From: a virus
DNA: 57,733 nt
Reading direction: 5' to 3' (one strand)
Virus record (IMG/VR): IMGVR_UViG_3300015202_000010
Span: 1 to 57,733 of that record
Each line of letters begins with the position of its first letter. Positions within the stretch are counted from its first letter, which is position 1. The position numbers and the translations under genes were made by a program. Positions 22,495 to 30,782 of the stretch are shown piece after piece. Below the pieces are notes generated by a model. That model saw nothing but the letters and a program-made list of their open reading frames with translations, had not been told where the DNA came from and searched no databases.

Positions 22495-22530
22495 TAGGGA
22501 GCTCGAGAGATCTGGCTCCCTATTTTTTTT
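22495..22530 (+). terminator. Intrinsic terminator of the rightward early operon
   Basis: TAGGGAGC (22495-22502) pairs with GCTCCCTA (22515-22522), then eight T (22523-22530). Stem of eight pairs and a 12-base loop. Confidence 0.85.
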
Positions 22531-22551
22531 GGCCCATGCTAACCTCGTATC

Positions 22552-23004
22552 ATGGCGCATCAAGCGAGTAAAAACAGATCCATCGGTGCGGTTTTTGAAA
22601 AGTTCTTTCAGACGCAATCGCGTTTGCGCGGAGTTTTCTGCGAGAAGAACCATCTCACCGCGAGAATCATGGGTTTCTCAGGACAGCCAAAGATCCTCAA
22701 ATCGAATTTAGACTTCACTCTCATTTACGAAGGACGAGTCGCTTTCATCGACTGTAAGACTTTTGCCGGCGACCACTTCACCCACTCTCAAATTGATCCA
22801 GACCAGCTCAAAAAGGCTATGCTCTACAATGACCTCAAGGTCGTCTCCGGTTTTTGCGTTTGGTTCCAGAAATCTGGAGTAGTCGCCTTCTACGATGGCC
22901 GCCAAATCAATTTCGCTGGCGCTAGGACACGTTTCGAGGCGTCGGACGCACTTTACTCGGCTCGGTTCGACCAATTCGATATACGAGTCGTCCTGCGAGC
23001 TTAA
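22552..23004 (+). CDS. RecU-like Holliday-junction resolvase
   Basis: 150 aa. GAVFEKFF (residues ~12-19), LDFTLIYEGRVAFIDCKTF (~53-71, giving D and D-x-K) and SQIDPDQLKKAM (~78-89) fit the RecU/VRR-type PD-(D/E)XK resolvases. It would cut four-way junctions formed during RecT-driven recombination or clean up concatemers before packaging. It starts 22 bases after a terminator with no clear ribosome site, so its own start signal is unclear; a leaderless transcript is possible. Confidence 0.7.
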   Translation: MAHQASKNRSIGAVFEKFFQTQSRLRGVFCEKNHLTARIMGFSGQPKILKSNLDFTLIYEGRVAFIDCKTFAGDHFTHSQIDPDQLKKAMLYNDLKVVSGFCVWFQKSGVVAFYDGRQINFAGARTRFEASDALYSARFDQFDIRVVLRA

Positions 23005-23110
23005 AAGTTGTCTCAAAGTTGACAATTTCTTGTCAGACAATTTCCACAAACTTGCCACAAAATTGCCTTATTAGAGATTATTAGATGCAGCAGTCTCTCA
23101 GCAGAGAAAT

Positions 23111-23167
23111 CCTACAGTTTGTAGGGTTTTACATTTATTTCGAAGCCGATTTCCTACAATTTGTCGG
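23111..23167. promoter_or_regulatory. Two related palindromes, operator-like
   Basis: CCTACA-GTT-TGTAGG at 23111-23125 and CCTACA-ATT-TGTCGG at 23153-23167, 42 bp apart (about four helical turns). The same half-site in duplicate suggests a dimeric DNA-binding protein. Confidence 0.5.
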
Positions 23168-23431
23168 ACTTTTTTTGCAGCAGACATCGAGACGCTTGTC
23201 GATCCGTAAGTGCGCAAGTCTCTAACTATCGAAAGTCACGAGGAGAATTATGGAGGTTTGTGCAAAATTTTGTCGAAAACGCTCTTAAAAACCCAAAAAT
23301 CGCGAGGATAGCAAAGTCAAAACTAGAGATCTCCCGGCAAATTAATTTTCTTTCGGTCGAGATCCCCAGTCGCAACAGAATCAGTTGCCTGATCTTATTT
23401 TCCAAAATAGAAGTGATGAGAGAGTCAGCGT

Positions 23432-23617
23432 GTGAAGCTGTGGCGAAGTGGAAATGGTGCGATGAGCGCCACGTACATCCTAGAGAACCACTGGAGACAC
23501 ACAGAATGCCTTATTGAAGGGCTGAATCGTTCTGGGTGCCAAGAGCATTTTAAAAACGACAAGACACCCGACAGCCGGAGTCGCGACCTGTACTCTCAAC
23601 ATTTTGTTGCCTTTTAA
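23432..23617 (+). CDS. Weak candidate ORF in the noncoding region
   Basis: 61 aa from GTG 23432 with only GAGAG-type purines upstream. The translation (MSATYILENHW part) looks protein-like but matches nothing. A hairpin follows the stop. It may instead be part of a noncoding control region. Confidence 0.3.
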   Translation: MKLWRSGNGAMSATYILENHWRHTECLIEGLNRSGCQEHFKNDKTPDSRSRDLYSQHFVAF

Positions 23618-23642
23618 AAGCAACATTTCACGCATACTTATG

Positions 23643-23682
23643 CAAAATTGGTCAAAATTGGTCAAATTTGGTCAAAATATGT
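23643..23682. repeat. Four tandem 10-bp repeats (iteron-like)
   Basis: CAAAATTGGT twice (23643-23662), CAAATTTGGT (23663-23672), CAAAATATGT (23673-23682). A 10-bp period places every copy on the same face of the helix, as in iterons or co-operative operators. Confidence 0.7.
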
Positions 23683-23801
23683 AAAGCTGAAGTGAGAAAT
23701 TTCTCGAGAAAACATCTGTCAGGTCGATTGAGATAATTTTGGGCGTGAAATGTAAAGCGCACGAAATTTATGCGCTCAACACTATATTATAGTTCTATTC
23801 A

Positions 23802-24044
23802 CTATTTTTTTGCGGGAGCGGGAGTGGCTTGAGGGGCAACGGCAGGCATATTCGTCGTACCAGCTTTCGGATTTTCTGGGAGAGCCTCGGTCACGGGCCA
23901 TTTCTTATGAGACTTCATCGCGGCCTTGCACTCGGCCAGGTTCTTTTTAGTCATGCGATCCTTACAACCATTGTCCGTCCCAAAAGCCCAACCTTTGCAG
24001 ACACAAAGCAAACTAAACATCAAAAGCGTAAAAATTGACTTCAT
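23802..24044 (-). CDS. Small secreted protein (moron-like)
   Basis: 80 aa with a strong AAGGAG and a Sec signal peptide (residues 1-20, ending KGWA). The mature part has Cys in NGCKD and LAEC, likely a disulfide in the periplasm, and ends in a Pro/Ala-rich tail. A lone minus-strand gene between plus-strand genes, as cargo (moron) genes often are. It could alter the host envelope, for example superinfection exclusion; no family recognised. Confidence 0.65.
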   Translation of the reverse strand: MKSIFTLLMFSLLCVCKGWAFGTDNGCKDRMTKKNLAECKAAMKSHKKWPVTEALPENPKAGTTNMPAVAPQATPAPAKK

Positions 24045-24131
24045 TTAAAATCTCCTTGTTTGACTGCATTTTAATCACGTTTTTATGAAAAAAGGCTAAT
24101 CAATTTTGTATTTTCGTCCTATAAAAACTTC

Positions 24132-24584
24132 ATGGCAAGACACGGACTTTTAACTGGACCATTGAGATTGAAAAACGCAAGACTTCATAGGGTTTGGAGG
24201 GGAATGAAAACCAGATGCGCTCCTCAAAATGAAAACTATGGCGGCAGAGGAATCAAAGTTTGCCCAGAGTGGAGAGCAAGCTTTAAAGCGTTTCATAATT
24301 GGTCACTGTCGAACGGATACGAGGAGACTCTCACCATAGATCGAATCGACAACAACGGAGATTACGAGCCCTCAAATTGTCGTTGGACGAATAGTGAGAC
24401 CCAAAACAGAAATAGGCGCAACACGATTAGATTTCATGGAAAAACAATTCAGGAGTGGGCGTCTCAAACTGGATTATCAGCAAGCTTGATAACTGTTCGA
24501 GTCTATAATCACGGCTGGAGCTTTGAGCGCGCTTTATCTCAAACTCCAAAAGCATACACAAAAAAGTGCAATATTGAACTTTAG
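24132..24584 (+). CDS. AP2/HNH-type phage DNA-binding protein (homing-like)
   Basis: 150 aa. The pattern RVWRGMKTRC, NYGGRGIKVCPEW, SNGYEETLTIDRIDNNG and EPSNCRW is the hallmark of a widespread phage family related to AP2/HNH homing proteins. The C-terminal part (~100-145) resembles a NUMOD-like helix-turn-helix. Isolated, without a clear operon partner, ending in a 4-base convergent overlap with the next gene: typical of a selfish insert. Confidence 0.75.
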   Translation: MARHGLLTGPLRLKNARLHRVWRGMKTRCAPQNENYGGRGIKVCPEWRASFKAFHNWSLSNGYEETLTIDRIDNNGDYEPSNCRWTNSETQNRNRRNTIRFHGKTIQEWASQTGLSASLITVRVYNHGWSFERALSQTPKAYTKKCNIEL

Positions 24585-24796
24585 CGATGGTGGCTAAACG
24601 TAAACTCGACCGAGTGCCGTTGTTTGTTTGGATGGATCGTAATGTCAAACTGGGTATCGACCTCTAAGAAAAACCGCTTCGCGATCGGAGCGCCCTTATC
24701 TCTTAGGATCTGAAAATACGTCTGCACGATATTAACCGACTGTTTCGAGGACGTGAGCTCTTCGTCCGTTACCTCGAATCTTAATTCTTCTTGCAT
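24581..24796 (-). CDS. Hypothetical protein
   Basis: 71 aa on the minus strand, converging with the previous gene (4-base overlap). No clear ribosome site. Begins MQEELRFEVTDEEL, His-rich end. Lies just upstream of the late operon on the opposite strand; function unknown. Confidence 0.5.
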   Translation of the reverse strand: MQEELRFEVTDEELTSSKQSVNIVQTYFQILRDKGAPIAKRFFLEVDTQFDITIHPNKQRHSVEFTFSHHR

Positions 24797-24970
24797 ACGA
24801 AAGTTTTACACCCACGATCTTCGTAGATCAACATTGGACTTCTCATCATGCTTTCGCTCATGATATTCTGGACGCAACCGATATAGAAATCTAATTGCCT
24901 AATCTTTCGCGACCTGACAGCTTGAAAGGTCTAGGTCAATAACCCAGATGAACAGGGAAAGAGCAGAACC

Positions 24971-25387
24971 ATGCCGAAGGGTATTCCGCCAAAAGAGCAC
25001 CAATTCAAACCGGGTCAATCCGGCAACCCGCTCGGAGCCAAACTCCACAACAAGGCACACAAGCAACTCAAGAATCTGACCGAGGCCGAGATGATCGAAA
25101 TCGGCTCGATGGTTTTGAAGGGCTCGATCGAAGATCTTAAGGCCGTGCTGAAAGATCCGAAAGCGTCTGGACTTAAGTGCATGATCGCCGGTGTAGCGGT
25201 TCGAGTCATCATGAAGGGCGACGCTCACGGTATGGATTTACTGCTGAACCGTCTCATTGGTCGGTCAAAGCAGAAAATCGAGATCAGCGGTCCCGAGGGA
25301 GATCCTATTCAGACGACCAAGGTGACGATGCAAGAACTTCTCAAGCGTCGCGCTAAACTGGCTCGAGTGATTGATAGTGAGGGTTAG
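24971..25387 (+). CDS. terS: Terminase small subunit, DUF5681-type start
   Basis: 138 aa. FKPGQSGNPLG near residue 12 is the DUF5681 signature found in many terminase small subunits. The helical middle and a basic C-terminus fit DNA recognition for packaging. First gene of the late operon, directly before the large subunit (17-base overlap). AGGGAAAGAG lies upstream. Confidence 0.75.
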   Translation: MPKGIPPKEHQFKPGQSGNPLGAKLHNKAHKQLKNLTEAEMIEIGSMVLKGSIEDLKAVLKDPKASGLKCMIAGVAVRVIMKGDAHGMDLLLNRLIGRSKQKIEISGPEGDPIQTTKVTMQELLKRRAKLARVIDSEG

Positions 25388-26867
25388 TAAAAAGACGGTC
25401 GAAGAATTAAAGAGCCTCTTAGATTGCGAGGAAGAAATCGCGATCATGATGGCTCGGACATCTCTTCACGCTTTTACAAAATGGACAAACGAAAATTATA
25501 AAACGAATTGGCACCACAAATTGATTTGCGACAAGCTCGATCAAATCGTGGACGGAGGTCTCAAGAGACTGATGATCTTCACGCCGCCTCGTCACGGTAA
25601 ATCCGAACTCGTATCTCGAAGATTCCCGGCTTACCTTCTCGGTCGTAATCCAAAATCCAATATTATCTCTGCGTCCTACTCTGCCGATCTCGCAAGCTCA
25701 ATGAATCGAGACGTTCAGAGAATCATGGACTCAGCCGAGTATGCCGAGATTTTTCCAGAATCATCTCTCAACAAATCAAACGTGCGATCGACAGCGCAAG
25801 GATCTTATCTCAGAAACTCGGACGTGTTTGAAGTCGTCGGGCACGGCGGTGTTTATTTATCTGCGGGTGTCGGCGGTGGTATTACTGGGCGCGGTGCAAA
25901 CTACGCGATCATTGATGACCCGATCAAGAACCAAGAAGAAGCCGACTCTCACGTTTACCGCGAGAAAGTTTGGAATTGGTATGCGTCCACTCTTTACACT
26001 CGATTGCAAAAACCCGGCGTTGTCATTCTCACTCTCACAAGATGGCACGAGGACGATCTCGCAGGGCGACTCCTCGCTCTCGCAAAGGCCGATCCCAAAG
26101 CCGATCAGTGGGAGGTTTTAAATTTACCGGCGCGATACGAGCAGGCCGGAGCTTACCCTCTCGATCCGAGACAAGAAAACGAGCCGCTTTGGAATTCTGA
26201 TTTCGGAGACGACACCCTCAACTCGATTCGCGCATCGGTCGGTCCTCGAGTATGGAATGCTCTCTATCAACAAAGACCTTCTTCTATCGGTGGGAACATC
26301 GTTCAAAGAGTTTGGTGGAAAACCTACAAAGAATTACCCGCGCTCTTCGATCAAATGATTATCTCTGCCGATTTGACTTTCAAAGATGGGCAGAAGAATG
26401 ACTTCGCTGTTTTTCAAGTTTGGGGTCGAGTTGGATCTCAAAAATATCTCATAGACCAAGTTCGGGCGCGCATGGGATTCACCGGACAACTCTCGGCGCT
26501 GAAAGCTCTGTCTGGAAAATGGCCCGACGCTCAAGGAAAATATATTGAGGACGCGGCCAACGGTGCGGCACTCGTAGATTTTTTAAAGAAAGATGTTTCT
26601 GGACTCATCGCAGTTCCGGCGAAGGGATCTAAGATTGCCCGGGCAGAAGCGATCGCGCCACAAATCGAGGCCGGCAACGTATTCCTGCCAGAACCCTCGA
26701 CAGCGCCGTGGATAAATGATTACATCGAGGAATGGGCAGCATTTCCTAACGGTATGAACGACGACCAAGTGGACGCGACTTCACAAGCCTTGAAAGTGAT
26801 GTCACAATCCATCGTGGGAGATTGGGCTCCTATGAGCATAACAAAACAATCTAGATGGAGTAAATGA
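25371..26867 (+). CDS. terL: Terminase large subunit
   Basis: 498 aa. ATPase: TPPRHGKSEL (Walker A, 71-80), YAIIDDPIKN (Walker B, ~178-187), TLTRWHEDD (motif III region, ~221-229). Nuclease: ISADLTFKD (~331-339), ending with NDDQVDATSQAL carrying a late Asp. The motor pumps DNA into the prohead and cuts the concatemer. The start is TTG 25371 or GTG 25377, both inside the small-subunit gene. Confidence 0.92.
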   Translation: MIVRVSKKTVEELKSLLDCEEEIAIMMARTSLHAFTKWTNENYKTNWHHKLICDKLDQIVDGGLKRLMIFTPPRHGKSELVSRRFPAYLLGRNPKSNIISASYSADLASSMNRDVQRIMDSAEYAEIFPESSLNKSNVRSTAQGSYLRNSDVFEVVGHGGVYLSAGVGGGITGRGANYAIIDDPIKNQEEADSHVYREKVWNWYASTLYTRLQKPGVVILTLTRWHEDDLAGRLLALAKADPKADQWEVLNLPARYEQAGAYPLDPRQENEPLWNSDFGDDTLNSIRASVGPRVWNALYQQRPSSIGGNIVQRVWWKTYKELPALFDQMIISADLTFKDGQKNDFAVFQVWGRVGSQKYLIDQVRARMGFTGQLSALKALSGKWPDAQGKYIEDAANGAALVDFLKKDVSGLIAVPAKGSKIARAEAIAPQIEAGNVFLPEPSTAPWINDYIEEWAAFPNGMNDDQVDATSQALKVMSQSIVGDWAPMSITKQSRWSK

Positions 26868-28330
26868 TGGCAGATCCTAAAGAGCAGATCATTGATATGC
26901 GAGAGCTTGGCTCAACCGGCCTGAAAAGATACTCCGGTTTCATTTATGAAGCTTTCTTAAAAGAACTTACAGGTTGGAATGCGATAGCGATTTACAAAGA
27001 GATGACCGAGAATGATCCGGTTGTCGCTGCTATGATTTTCACCATCACGATGCTCTGCCGACAGGCCAGTTGGACCGTAAAAAAAGCCAGCGATCAACAG
27101 TACGATGTCGAGGCCGCTGCTTTCTTAGAGTCTTGCATGAGCGATATGTCTCACACCTGGGTCGATATGATTGTCGAGATTCTCTCGATGCTCCAATACG
27201 GTTTCGATGCGCAGGAAATTGTTTACAAACGACGATGCGGAGACATCGAAGATCCTTCAATGAGATCGAAATATAAAGACGGTCGAATCGGTTGGAGAAA
27301 GATCACCACTCGCGCACAAGAAACAATTTGGCGATGGAGATTCGACGACAACGGCGGCATTCAAGGTTTTGAGCAGATCGCTCCTCCGACATTCAAAAAC
27401 ACATTCATTCCGATGGAGAAAGTTCTTCTCTTCAGAACGACCTCTCATAAAAACAACCCAGAAGGTGCGAGTATCTTGCGCGGCGCTTACCGACCTTGGT
27501 ACATGAAAAAGAATATCGAGAATATCGAGGCGATCGGTATCGAAAGAGATCTAGCCGGACTTCCGATGGCTCTCGTCCCGCCTGAGTTACTTTCTGCCGG
27601 AGCGAGCAATCAACAAAAAGCCATCCTGGCGAACATCCGAGAGATCGTACAGAACGTACGCCGTGACGAGCAGGAGGGAATCGTATTTCCTTTGGCATAC
27701 GATGCGAACGGCAAGCAACTCTATGACTTCAAGCTCCTCTCATCAGGAGGCTCTCGTCAGTTCGACACGAATAAAATTATCGAGCGATACGACCAAAGAA
27801 TCGCGATGACTTGCCTTTGTGATTTCATCTTACTCGGACACGCGCAATCGAACGGTCTTAACTTAGCGGTTCAAAAGACCTCTATTTTTACCGGCGCGAT
27901 CAAAGCGTATCTCGATGTCGTTGCGGACACCTTCAATCGTTACGCCGTGCCTCGCCTCTTCAAGATGAATCCAGACATGCAAATCTCCGCTTACCCGGAG
28001 CTCGTTGTCGGAGACGTCGATGAAGTCAACCTCACGGACATTGCAAATTACGTTCAGAAAATCTCGATGGCTGGCGCTCCACTGTTTCCGAACATTGATC
28101 TTGAGAAACATCTCGCGAAGATTGCGGGATTCCCTGAGCCGATGACTCCAGAGGATCAAGAGAAGAATAAAAATCTAGAGATCGTGCCGGAGGATTCAGA
28201 GATCCCAGATAAGGTGACAGAAATTCCTCCAGATGCAGAGTCAGGATCGGACGCGAACAATCTCGGATTTAACGATTCGACTTTTACTACGAACACGATC
28301 ACGACAAACGCCGGAGTTAAGCAATTGTGA
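26864..28330 (+). CDS. Portal protein (DUF935/Mu gp29-like)
   Basis: 488 aa. ATGA overlap with the terminase. WNAIAIYKEMTENDPVVAAM, then AAAFLESCMSDM and LSMLQYGFDAQEIVYKRR, follow the DUF935-type portal layout. A dodecamer at one vertex for DNA entry and tail attachment is the family role. The C-terminal ~60 residues are acidic and probably disordered. Confidence 0.85.
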   Translation: MMADPKEQIIDMRELGSTGLKRYSGFIYEAFLKELTGWNAIAIYKEMTENDPVVAAMIFTITMLCRQASWTVKKASDQQYDVEAAAFLESCMSDMSHTWVDMIVEILSMLQYGFDAQEIVYKRRCGDIEDPSMRSKYKDGRIGWRKITTRAQETIWRWRFDDNGGIQGFEQIAPPTFKNTFIPMEKVLLFRTTSHKNNPEGASILRGAYRPWYMKKNIENIEAIGIERDLAGLPMALVPPELLSAGASNQQKAILANIREIVQNVRRDEQEGIVFPLAYDANGKQLYDFKLLSSGGSRQFDTNKIIERYDQRIAMTCLCDFILLGHAQSNGLNLAVQKTSIFTGAIKAYLDVVADTFNRYAVPRLFKMNPDMQISAYPELVVGDVDEVNLTDIANYVQKISMAGAPLFPNIDLEKHLAKIAGFPEPMTPEDQEKNKNLEIVPEDSEIPDKVTEIPPDAESGSDANNLGFNDSTFTTNTITTNAGVKQL

Positions 28331-29211
28331 GAAAAAGCAGATCGAAGGTAAAAAAGCCTGCGCATCTGAACAAACAGGAGGCCCTCACTCAACAAATGGG
28401 TAAGGTCGTCCAAGTCAATTTACTCAAAGGCATAAAAACATGGAGGGACAAAATCTCTCCAGACGCGCTTCATAAAGCCTGGCAATCGAGGGACTATAAA
28501 AAACTCGAGAAAGTAATTCCTTGGGATAAACTTCCGAGCGAGTTAAAAGAAGTCGATGGTTTCGAGGAGAAGTCCCTAAATAAAACCGCAGCTTTTGAGA
28601 TTCAGGGCTTACCCGCTCCGATCAAAAACAATCTCCGGTGGGATACAAAAAACCCAGAGATCACAAAATATCTCGATAAACAATCTGGCGAGAGAATCAC
28701 TCTCATAAAAGACTCGACGATGGAGACGCTTCGTCAGTCCGTAAAAAACACATACGATAAGGGCTGGACTCCGAGAGATGTCGCAAACTCGATCAAAGAC
28801 AACATCGGGCTCCTACCTCAGCACGCTCGAGCGGTGGATAATTATCGCAACGGACTCATATCAGAAGGCATGAAAAAAGACATGGCAATTGAGCTTTCCT
28901 CAAAGTATGCCGAGAAACTTTTGAATTATCGGGCGATGATGATTGCTCGGACTGAAACTAGACTTGCGAACCAGTACGGACAACTTTCTGTTTGGAATGC
29001 GGCCAAAAAACAAGGTCTAATGGATGGAGCAAAGAAAACTTGGGTGGTCGATGGAAATCCATGCGACATCTGTGATCCGATGGATGGTATATCCGTGGAC
29101 ATTGATGACGTTTGGGATCTCGATACCGGTGATGAAGTGGACGTCCCAACGGAGAGCCACCCTCACTGCGAATGCAACATGGTAATTACTTTCGGAGATG
29201 ATGATGAATAA
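28327..29211 (+). CDS. Minor head protein, Mu gpF/SPP1 gp7-like
   Basis: 294 aa. The C-terminal region has IARTETRLANQYGQLS and a metal-binding-like CDICDPMDG ... ESHPHCECNM segment, the signature of phage Mu F-type head morphogenesis proteins. Overlaps the portal gene by ATGA, the standard order. Confidence 0.85.
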   Translation: MRKSRSKVKKPAHLNKQEALTQQMGKVVQVNLLKGIKTWRDKISPDALHKAWQSRDYKKLEKVIPWDKLPSELKEVDGFEEKSLNKTAAFEIQGLPAPIKNNLRWDTKNPEITKYLDKQSGERITLIKDSTMETLRQSVKNTYDKGWTPRDVANSIKDNIGLLPQHARAVDNYRNGLISEGMKKDMAIELSSKYAEKLLNYRAMMIARTETRLANQYGQLSVWNAAKKQGLMDGAKKTWVVDGNPCDICDPMDGISVDIDDVWDLDTGDEVDVPTESHPHCECNMVITFGDDDE

Positions 29212-30736
29212 TAAAAAGTGGGCGGTTGACGCTATAACCAAACTCGAAAAGCTTAAAGCTAAAAAAAAGCAGGCGACAAATGTTGACGCCGATAAAGCCA
29301 ATGCGGGTTCGCAAAAAGCCAGCCGCCCACCTATAAAAAAAAACGTCTCTGGAGTGCACGTTCCTTCAACGGACTGGCGAGTAAGAAAGGCCGATCCCGC
29401 TACCGCTGATGATGCTGAACCTTTAGAGGACGACGACCAGGAAAGACTCGAGCAACAAGCTCGCGGCGGATACCTCGAGGATACAGACCAGGAGCTCCCG
29501 CCAGTAAATAAAGGTGGACCTGGTTCAGGCCCTTCGGGTGGCGCGGTGAAAGTTTACGGCGACAAAAACGGTGGATTCACGCAAGATAAAAGCAAGGCAC
29601 ATTTATTTTCAAACAAAGGAAATGCCGACAAGCAAGCGCAACTCCTGAGTCAATCTCGCGGCGGCAGCAAACATATTCAAGATTTCAAATCTGAGCCTCA
29701 TAGTGCGGGAGCGTATCACATGGTAACTGCAATTTATAAAGGCGACATGACCGTAAAAGGTGGACCAGGCTCCGGCGGTCCGGACATCGAAACCGAATCA
29801 ATCGACATGCCTCAATCTCCGCACATCTCAGTCGGCACTCGAAAAGGTGTTTTGGAGAACATGGATTATCACGAGGACGAGATTCCTCTCGATAAAATCA
29901 CTCACGTCGGACAGAAGAAGTTCGTTCCCGCGAAACTAGACAAAATGCTGTTGAATTACGGTAAGGTCCGAAAGATGCCGATTGACGTTCTGAAGGTCGG
30001 AGACGATTACCACGTTATTGATGGACATCACCGATTTCTAGCGGCCAAAAATAATGAAGAGCCGACAATCAATGCGCGCGTGAGAGTAAAATCAATGACT
30101 GCAAAATCAGCATTAACACTTGGTCAAAAACTGATGGGCATGGTAAAAAAAGGTGGACCAGGATCTGGTAGACCAGCAGGTGGCGGAGCCGGTGGGAAAC
30201 AAAACCCTGCCCCAGCATCGAAACCATCTACGCACCAAGGTAAAGCACCACACTCAAACCCGCATAAAGATAAGGGCCACGGAGGGCACAGCGAGGCTCA
30301 CGGAGGAGCCCACTTTGATCCTTACGCGCAACTCGCCGACACCGCCCAAAAATCCGATCGCACAAAGATCATGAAAGCTGACGCGGCCAAACAAATTGTT
30401 TACGGCGTCGTCTTAACTCCTGACGAACTCGACACGCAAATGGAATACATGAGCGCGGAAGATATAGAGAAAACCGCTCACCAATATATGGAGAAATCTC
30501 GAGTTGTTGGAAAAAATCACACGAACACAGTCAAAGCGGTTCCGGTCGAGAGCTACATTGCTCCGTTTGACTTCACGATGGACGGTGGTCAGTATGGATC
30601 TCAATTCGTGAAAAAAGGTGCGTGGGTTCTTGCGGTGAGAATTTTAGATCCGAAAGAATGGCAGAAGGTCGAGGACGGAGACTACACAGGCTTCTCTATC
30701 GGAGGCTTTGGTCTGCGGATTCCTGGACAACTATAA
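29204..30736 (+). CDS. XkdF-like prohead protease with two extra domains
   Basis: About 510 aa; three ATGs in a row at 29198-29206, the third best spaced from GGAG. Numbered from 29198: GGPGSG motifs at 106-111, 188-193 and 319-324 split the protein. Segment 1 (~112-187) is unknown. Segment 2 (~194-318) contains HVIDGHHRFLAAK, a ParB-like fold. After a His/Gly/Pro-rich linker, residues ~393-512 match XkdF-type putative head proteases (VVGKNHT, WVLAVRILDPKEW, GDYTGFSIGG). Capsid maturation is the likely role of the last domain; the extra domains may be cargo carried into the head. Confidence 0.7.
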   Translation: MNNKKWAVDAITKLEKLKAKKKQATNVDADKANAGSQKASRPPIKKNVSGVHVPSTDWRVRKADPATADDAEPLEDDDQERLEQQARGGYLEDTDQELPPVNKGGPGSGPSGGAVKVYGDKNGGFTQDKSKAHLFSNKGNADKQAQLLSQSRGGSKHIQDFKSEPHSAGAYHMVTAIYKGDMTVKGGPGSGGPDIETESIDMPQSPHISVGTRKGVLENMDYHEDEIPLDKITHVGQKKFVPAKLDKMLLNYGKVRKMPIDVLKVGDDYHVIDGHHRFLAAKNNEEPTINARVRVKSMTAKSALTLGQKLMGMVKKGGPGSGRPAGGGAGGKQNPAPASKPSTHQGKAPHSNPHKDKGHGGHSEAHGGAHFDPYAQLADTAQKSDRTKIMKADAAKQIVYGVVLTPDELDTQMEYMSAEDIEKTAHQYMEKSRVVGKNHTNTVKAVPVESYIAPFDFTMDGGQYGSQFVKKGAWVLAVRILDPKEWQKVEDGDYTGFSIGGFGLRIPGQL

Positions 30737-30782
30737 TAGCGGTTGCGAACTTTAACTATCTTTGTCAGAATGAGGTTTATTC

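Larger units (their letters stand above)
23005..23801. other. 800-bp mostly noncoding region, candidate origin/control region
   Basis: The largest gene-poor stretch of the genome, AT-rich at both ends. It holds a TTGACA with a TGACA/TGTCA inverted repeat (about 23017-23036), two CCTACA palindromes (23111-23167), DnaA-box-like TTTCCACAAA at 23041-23050, one weak ORF (23432-23617), a TGTTGC/GCAACA hairpin (23605-23625) and four 10-bp repeats (23643-23682). Together these suit a replication origin or operator array. Confidence 0.45.

Noticed and set aside
22529-22711. 60-aa ORF overlapping the RecU-like start
   Set aside because: Arg/Ser-rich shadow frame of a recognisable nuclease gene.
23161-23517. 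118-aa plus ORF in the noncoding region
   Set aside because: Needs a TTG start within a palindrome, no ribosome site, Arg/Ser-rich without recognisable pattern.
23432-23520. tRNA-like stretch with a possible pseudoknot (GTGGCG/CGCCAC and AGTGG/CCACT)
   Set aside because: No T-loop, no U33, a mismatch in the anticodon stem and no proper acceptor stem; the short complementary pairs are within chance for this length.
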